Source of the DNA: JBQTKD01 sp052389435
GTDB lineage: Bacteria; Actinomycetota; Actinomycetes; Sporichthyales; Sporichthyaceae
Length of the DNA: 64,000 nt
Direction of reading: 5' to 3'
Assembly: GCA_052389435.1 (NCBI GenBank)
Contig: JBQTIB010000052.1
Location: forward strand, 1 to 64,000
Positions 59,438-64,000 of the stretch are shown here, piece by piece. Each line of letters opens with the position of its first letter. Positions within the stretch are counted from its first letter, which is position 1. Below the pieces are notes generated by a model, which saw only the letters and a list, made by a program, of their open reading frames with translations, made no database searches and was not told the DNA's origin. A program made the position numbers and the translations under genes.

Positions 59438-60709
59438 TTAGGCAAGCCCGACGACGTGACAACCGCTCGGGGCCTGTGCGCCGGTGAGGCGGTCGGTCAG
59501 CCACGCGATGCCGCGAGGTGGACCCAGGCTGACTCCGCTGAGGTGGTCCAACCCGTGGAGGGGCTCGAACTGAACGCTCTGTCCGAGCCGACACCAACTG
59601 TGGAACAGCGAGTTGCCCTCGCCGAACGGCACGATGGTGTCGGCCGTGCCGTGGTACAGGTACGCGGGCGCGCCCGGCGCTCGCCTGCCTAGGCGCGATC
59701 TCTCGTAGGCCTCCAGCCAGGCTGGATCGGTCAGCACGTTGGGGGACGTGACGTCGGTGGAGTTGATCGTGCCGTAGGTCGAGAGGTACTCGTACACACA
59801 GGTACTCGCGATCCGTTGCATGATCCGACGGCCCGCGGGGGTCAAGCGCTTCTCGAGGTCGAGGGTCGGATGTGCGGCATCCAGACCGAGCATCGAGGCC
59901 AGGGCGAAGGCGGCTCCGGCCGTCGGGTTGCCGTCGATGTGCTTGACGGTGGCCGCGACGTCGGTGGGCACGCCACCCGCGAGCACGCCCTTGAGCCTCA
60001 GTTCGGGAGCGTAGGTCGGCTGAAGTTGTGCGGTCCAGGCCGCGGCCTGCCCGCCTTGGGAGTACCCGCTGATCCCCACCGGCGACGTCGCCGAGACCCC
60101 GGAGCCGCCGATGCGCTGCGCCGCACGCACGGCGTCGAGGCCGTTGTAGCCCGCCGTCGGCCCGACGACGTACTGCGGTGCAATGCCCGGCGTGCCCTGC
60201 CCCAGGTAGTCGGTGATTACGACCGAGATCCCTCGGGCGAGGAACTGCGCGTACTCCCCAGAGGAGTAGTCCATGGCCCACGGACTGGCGGTAGCGGCGT
60301 CGGCCTGCTTCGACGGCGCGCAGTGGTCGCCCAGGCCGCGCGTGCCGGGAGTGTGCACGACCAACGGGCTGGCCTCGCCACGCGCCCGCTCGGCGGGGAT
60401 CAGCAGCAGGCCGGTGACGGCGACCGGCTCGCCCAGGTAGTTCCGCGACAGATACATGATCCGGCGCGCCCGCGCGTTGGGGTACGCCGAGGCGGCCAGC
60501 TCTTCGGAGCGGATGACGTCGCCCGGCCTGCCCTTGGGCAGCGGATCGGGCGGCCGATAGAACTCGAGCTCGGCCGCCACGGTGTCGGGCAGATTGGGCA
60601 GACCGGGGTCGGTTCCGGCGAACGCCTCACCCGTTGCGAACACGAGCATCGTCGCGACTGCCGCGGCCAGCGCCCGTGCGGGCCCGGTTCTCGTAGGTGA
60701 ACCGCGCAT
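59438..60709 (-). CDS. Secreted lipase (LIP family, PF03583 type)
   Basis: The 423-residue protein has a signal peptide (ARALAAAVATMLVFATGEAFA) and a secretory-lipase fold: LLLIPAERARGEASPLVVHTPGTRGLGDHCAPS, nucleophile elbow ISGYSQGGQAA, Asp in HGTADTIVPFGEG and His in LHGLDHLSG. Two Cys near the C-terminus may pair. It should hydrolyse acylglycerols outside the cell. It is divergent from the SARP-type regulator (113-nt gap), which may control it. Confidence 0.9.
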   Translation of the reverse strand: MRGSPTRTGPARALAAAVATMLVFATGEAFAGTDPGLPNLPDTVAAELEFYRPPDPLPKGRPGDVIRSEELAASAYPNARARRIMYLSRNYLGEPVAVTGLLLIPAERARGEASPLVVHTPGTRGLGDHCAPSKQADAATASPWAMDYSSGEYAQFLARGISVVITDYLGQGTPGIAPQYVVGPTAGYNGLDAVRAAQRIGGSGVSATSPVGISGYSQGGQAAAWTAQLQPTYAPELRLKGVLAGGVPTDVAATVKHIDGNPTAGAAFALASMLGLDAAHPTLDLEKRLTPAGRRIMQRIASTCVYEYLSTYGTINSTDVTSPNVLTDPAWLEAYERSRLGRRAPGAPAYLYHGTADTIVPFGEGNSLFHSWCRLGQSVQFEPLHGLDHLSGVSLGPPRGIAWLTDRLTGAQAPSGCHVVGLA

Positions 60710-60822
60710 TGCAATCTCCGTCCCTCGACCTGGAGGGCCAGACTGCGTCCCACCACTTGCGAACCGCTTGCGAAGCCCCCGGCCTCGATACGGTTGCCCC
60801 GGCCGACGGCGCGGAGGTGCGA

Positions 60823-63800
60823 GTGGAGATACGGGTACTCGGCCCGGTTGAGCTGGTCGCGGACGGGCGGGCCGTTCCCGTCGGCGGACCCAAGGAACGC
60901 GCGCTGCTCGCCAGGCTGGCGCTCTCGGCCGGGGCGTTTCTGAGTGTCCATCAGCTGATCGACGACCTGTGGGGCCAGGCGCGTCCGGCCGACCCGACGT
61001 CGGCGTTGCAGGTCCACGTCTCCCGGCTGCGCCGTGTGTTGCGTGGGCTGGATCGGCCGCCGGTGCTCGCCGGGGACGCGGGCGGATACCGGCTCGTGAT
61101 GGATTCCTCCGCGGTCGACGCGACCCGTTTCGACCTCGGCTGCGCGCGGGCGCTGAAGGCCGCTCGCGACGGCGACCTGCCCGGTGCGGCCACTGCGTGG
61201 CGCGATGCGTTGGCGCTGTGGCGGGGCCCGGCGCTGGCCGACGCGCTGGGCGTGCCGTTCGCGAGCCTGGAAGCAGGCAGGCTCGAGGAGGGCCGGTTGC
61301 TCGCGGTCGAGGGCCGGGTCGCGGCGGACCTCGGGTGCGGCCGGGCGGCCCCGGTTGTCGGAGAACTCGAACTGTTGACGCGCACCCACCCGCTGCGGGA
61401 ACGCCTGTGGGCGCTGCGCATGCTGGCGCTCTACCGATGCGGTCGCCAGGCGGAGGCCCTGGCCACCTACGGGCAGGTGCGCGCCGCTCTCGCCGAGGAG
61501 CTGGGTCTGGAGCCCGGTCCGGCGCTGCGCCGACTCCAGGCCGCGATCCTCGCGCACGACGCGGCGCTGGACCTGGCCGGTTTCGATCCGTTGTCCGGTG
61601 AGCCGTTGCGCCCTCAGCCCGCAGTCCCAGTTGCCGCCGAGCCGGTCGCCGCCGCGTTGGACCGCACGGTCTTCGTGGGCCGCGATTCCGAGCGCGGGTT
61701 GCTCCGGAGGCTGTTGGAGCAGGCGGTCGCCGGCACCGGATCGTTGGTACTGGTCGGCGGCGAGCCCGGTGTGGGCAAGACCAGGCTCGCGGCCGAAGTG
61801 GCCGCCGAAGCAGCTCGGAACGGAGCGTGGAGCGCAACCGGCCACTGCTACGAGGCGGCCGGCGCGCCGCCGTTCGTAGCGCTCGTCGAGATTCTGGAGG
61901 CGGCACTCGCCGCCGCTCCAAGCCCGACGGCGTGGCGGGGCTTCCTGGGGGACGAGGCGCCAGAGGTGGCCAAGCTGGTGCCGGTGCTACGCCGTTGGTG
62001 CCCCGACATCCCGGACGCCTTCGACCTGCCCGCCGAGCAGGAGCGACGCCTGCTGTTCAACAGTCTGGTCGAGGTTCTCGCACGCACCGCCGAACGCCGT
62101 TCGGTGCTGCTCGTCCTCGACGACCTGCAGTGGGCCGACGAACCGACCCTACGGTTCGTCGAACACCTGGCCGACCGGCTGAGCGGGCTACCGGTGCTCG
62201 TCGTGGCGAACTACCGGGATACCGAGGTCGATCCCGACACGGCGGTGGCGAGGACCTTCGAGCACCTGCGCCGCCGCCGGGCGGCCCACTGGGTAACGCT
62301 CGATCGGTTGGACGACGCAGAAGTGCGGCTCATGCTCGAAACGCTGTCCGGGCTGACGGTCTCGCCGACCTTCGCGCGCAGCGTGCACGCGCGAACCGAG
62401 GGCAACCCGTTCTTCGTCGAGGAGATCTACCGGCATCTGCACGAGCAGGGCCGACTGCTCGCCCACGACGGCTGCCTGCGCACCGACGACGTCTCCGGAT
62501 TCGACCTGCCGGCCGGCGTGCGGTTGGCCACGGGCCGTCGCCTCGCGCGCCTGGACCCGGGCACCGTCCCACTGCTCACCCTGGCCGCCGTCGCGGGGCG
62601 AACGTTCTCCACCGAACTGCTGGAGCTGTTGGTCGCCGATCCCGACACGCTGCTGGACTCGCTCGAGGACGCTCTGCGGGCCCGGCTGATCCTGCCGCTC
62701 TACGACCCGTCGGGTGCCGATCGCTTCTTGTTCACGCACGAGCTGATCCGAGCCACGCTGCTGGCCGACGTGACGTTGACCCGACGGCGTCGTCTACACG
62801 CCGCGGTAGCGGACGCACTGGAGCGACGCCATCGGGACGCACTCGACCCGCAGGCCGCCTCGATCGCCGCGCACCTGGTGGAGTCCGGTCCGCACGGCGC
62901 TGCCCGGGCGTTCGCCCATCTGATCCGTGCCGGGCGGTTCGCCACGGCCACGGCCGCCTTCGAAGAGGCGTTGGTGCACTACGAGCGCGCCGCCGCCGTT
63001 GCTGCGGGCTCCGAGCGCGACCGAGCCGAGCTGGCCTTCGAACTCGGCACCGCGCTGGCCAACGTGGGCCGGTTCGATGCGGCGGTCGAGTCCTGGAGCG
63101 GTGCGGTGGAGGCCTTCGTCCTGCTGGGGGACGCCGACGCGATGGGCGACGTGTGCGTCGTGGCCTGCTACCACCTGGTATTCCTCGGCCGCTGGGACGA
63201 TGCGTTGGGCATCGGCCGGAGGGGACTGGACGTCCTGCCGGAAGGCCTCGCGCGGGGCCGGCTGCTCGCCATGACCGCGTTCCCGCTCGCCTACGTCGGA
63301 GGGCACGGCGAGGCGGAGGCGATGGTGGCGGAGTCGCTGGCCATCGCGGAGCGGCTCGACGACGACGTCCTGCGCGCGCACGCCCAGTTCGGTCGAGCGA
63401 TGGTGCACACCGCGCACGCGCGCATGGGCGAGGTCGTCGCCGCAGGGCAGGAGGCCACCCGGCTGTTCGCGGCCGTCGGCGACACCTGGAACGCGCTGCT
63501 GGCCGCGGGCTTCGTCTCCTACGGGTTGACCTGCCTCGGTCGATTCGCCGAGTGCACCGCCTGGGTGGCGCGGTACCTGCCGACCGCCGACCAACTCGGC
63601 AACGTCACGGCCGGGTCGCAGCTGCGCCGGATGGGTGGATTGATCGACGTCTGCGCCTGCGGCGATCTCGAGCGGTTGGCCGAACTCGGCCGAATTGATC
63701 GGGGGTACGTCGAATCGACGGGGATGCCCTGGGCCAGCGGCTGGTCGTGGCAGGGGATGGCCGAGCACCTGCGCGGCGTCCCGGACGCGGCGGCGCCGCT

Positions 63801-64000
63801 GTTCGCCGAGGCGCATCGGCGGGAGCCCGCCGGTGCGTTGCGCGGCTGGAACGCCGCGGTGTACTTCGAGTTCCTCGCCTACCGGGGGGATTCGATGAGA
63901 GCGCTGGAGCTGCTCGAGATCTGCCCGCTGCCGGGGCCGGACGCGGAGAGCTGGACCTGGGGCGCGGCGTGCATGCTGGTGGCCGCCGTCGACGGCCTGA
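60823..64000 (+). CDS. SARP-type regulator with BTAD, AAA ATPase and TPR-like region (partial)
   Basis: The frame runs off the window after 1059 residues. It starts VEIRVLGPVELVADGRAVPVGG, an AfsR/SARP winged-helix domain (to about residue 95, with SALQVHVSRLRRVL). A BTAD helical region reaches about residue 245 (GRQAEALATYGQVRAALAEELG). The ATPase has Walker A GEPGVGKTR near residue 313 and Walker B LLVLDDLQWAD near 428. Helical TPR-like repeats follow from about 700. GTG 60823 has GGAGG five bases upstream, and GTG 60817 is in frame. Such large regulators govern secondary metabolism or secretion. Confidence 0.9.
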   Translation, partial: MEIRVLGPVELVADGRAVPVGGPKERALLARLALSAGAFLSVHQLIDDLWGQARPADPTSALQVHVSRLRRVLRGLDRPPVLAGDAGGYRLVMDSSAVDATRFDLGCARALKAARDGDLPGAATAWRDALALWRGPALADALGVPFASLEAGRLEEGRLLAVEGRVAADLGCGRAAPVVGELELLTRTHPLRERLWALRMLALYRCGRQAEALATYGQVRAALAEELGLEPGPALRRLQAAILAHDAALDLAGFDPLSGEPLRPQPAVPVAAEPVAAALDRTVFVGRDSERGLLRRLLEQAVAGTGSLVLVGGEPGVGKTRLAAEVAAEAARNGAWSATGHCYEAAGAPPFVALVEILEAALAAAPSPTAWRGFLGDEAPEVAKLVPVLRRWCPDIPDAFDLPAEQERRLLFNSLVEVLARTAERRSVLLVLDDLQWADEPTLRFVEHLADRLSGLPVLVVANYRDTEVDPDTAVARTFEHLRRRRAAHWVTLDRLDDAEVRLMLETLSGLTVSPTFARSVHARTEGNPFFVEEIYRHLHEQGRLLAHDGCLRTDDVSGFDLPAGVRLATGRRLARLDPGTVPLLTLAAVAGRTFSTELLELLVADPDTLLDSLEDALRARLILPLYDPSGADRFLFTHELIRATLLADVTLTRRRRLHAAVADALERRHRDALDPQAASIAAHLVESGPHGAARAFAHLIRAGRFATATAAFEEALVHYERAAAVAAGSERDRAELAFELGTALANVGRFDAAVESWSGAVEAFVLLGDADAMGDVCVVACYHLVFLGRWDDALGIGRRGLDVLPEGLARGRLLAMTAFPLAYVGGHGEAEAMVAESLAIAERLDDDVLRAHAQFGRAMVHTAHARMGEVVAAGQEATRLFAAVGDTWNALLAAGFVSYGLTCLGRFAECTAWVARYLPTADQLGNVTAGSQLRRMGGLIDVCACGDLERLAELGRIDRGYVESTGMPWASGWSWQGMAEHLRGVPDAAAPLFAEAHRREPAGALRGWNAAVYFEFLAYRGDSMRALELLEICPLPGPDAESWTWGAACMLVAAVDGL

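Noticed and set aside
59438..61921. 827-codon minus-strand frame extending the lipase upstream.
   Set aside because: Beyond ATG 60709 the frame is Arg/Pro-rich and antisense to the SARP-type regulator. The signal peptide fixes the true start.
1..64000. tRNA or rRNA genes and large mobile elements (transposase, integrase).
   Set aside because: I found no cloverleaf with a GGTTCGA-type arm, no rRNA segments and no recombinase motifs by reading. A covariance-model search would be needed to be certain.

Overview
The window is about 70% G+C with GTG/TTG starts, dense gene packing, GTGA/ATGA stop-start overlaps and many leaderless promoters. Coenzyme F420 biosynthesis genes, OmpR/SARP/PucR regulators, a TreXYZ set and several gene families named after Mycobacterium smegmatis loci all point to a free-living, Gram-positive actinomycete. 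The genus cannot be fixed from the sequence. No rRNA, tRNA or CRISPR array was seen.

Layout. 1-4.2 kb: the end of cobalamin-dependent methionine synthase, then a small accessory patch with a frameshifted DUF6881-like gene, an unexplained inverted repeat, a MazEF-type and a VapBC-type toxin-antitoxin pair, a Uma2-type nuclease and two unknown proteins. 5-16 kb: envelope genes (lipoproteins, SMR and DHA2 exporters, EcsC and DoxX proteins), a MaoC-type dehydratase, a GCS2 ligase, a secreted GDSL hydrolase and a beta-propeller lipoprotein. 16-21.5 kb: a CcdA/TlpA thiol-redox pair, an OmpR regulator with a hybrid histidine kinase, and a nitroreductase. 21.6-30.5 kb: a luciferase-like oxidoreductase, a PucR regulator, an acyl-CoA synthetase, a thiolase-like protein, and the F420 genes cofD/fbiA and fbiC.

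32.0-40.5 kb holds the most interesting block. It is a nine-gene minus-strand run that matches the 'nitrogen starvation' / Nit1C-type nitrilase cluster: MSMEG_0570, flavoprotein, amidohydrolase, MSMEG_0572/Sll0783, radical SAM, a GNAT-AIR-synthase fusion, two carbon-nitrogen hydrolases and a glycosyltransferase. The second hydrolase has lost its catalytic Cys and has Asp for the catalytic Glu, so it looks like a pseudoenzyme paired with its active paralogue. Palindromic repeats sit inside the run.

Around the cluster lie the separated modules of an NHEJ-type DNA repair system: two ATP-dependent ligases and a LigD-type polymerase, with no Ku in the window. 42.7-55.6 kb carries a membrane-associated and a secreted subtilisin, a RibD-type reductase, and treX-treY and treZ for trehalose synthesis from glycogen, separated by the inverted second subtilisin. 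55.8-64 kb has an alpha/beta-hydrolase-LuxR regulator, a SnoaL-like protein, two tandem exported intradiol-dioxygenase-like proteins, a secreted lipase and a SARP-type ATPase regulator that runs off the window. Three families of short palindromic or dispersed repeats occupy gaps at 30.5, 34.8, 46.8 and 59.3 kb.
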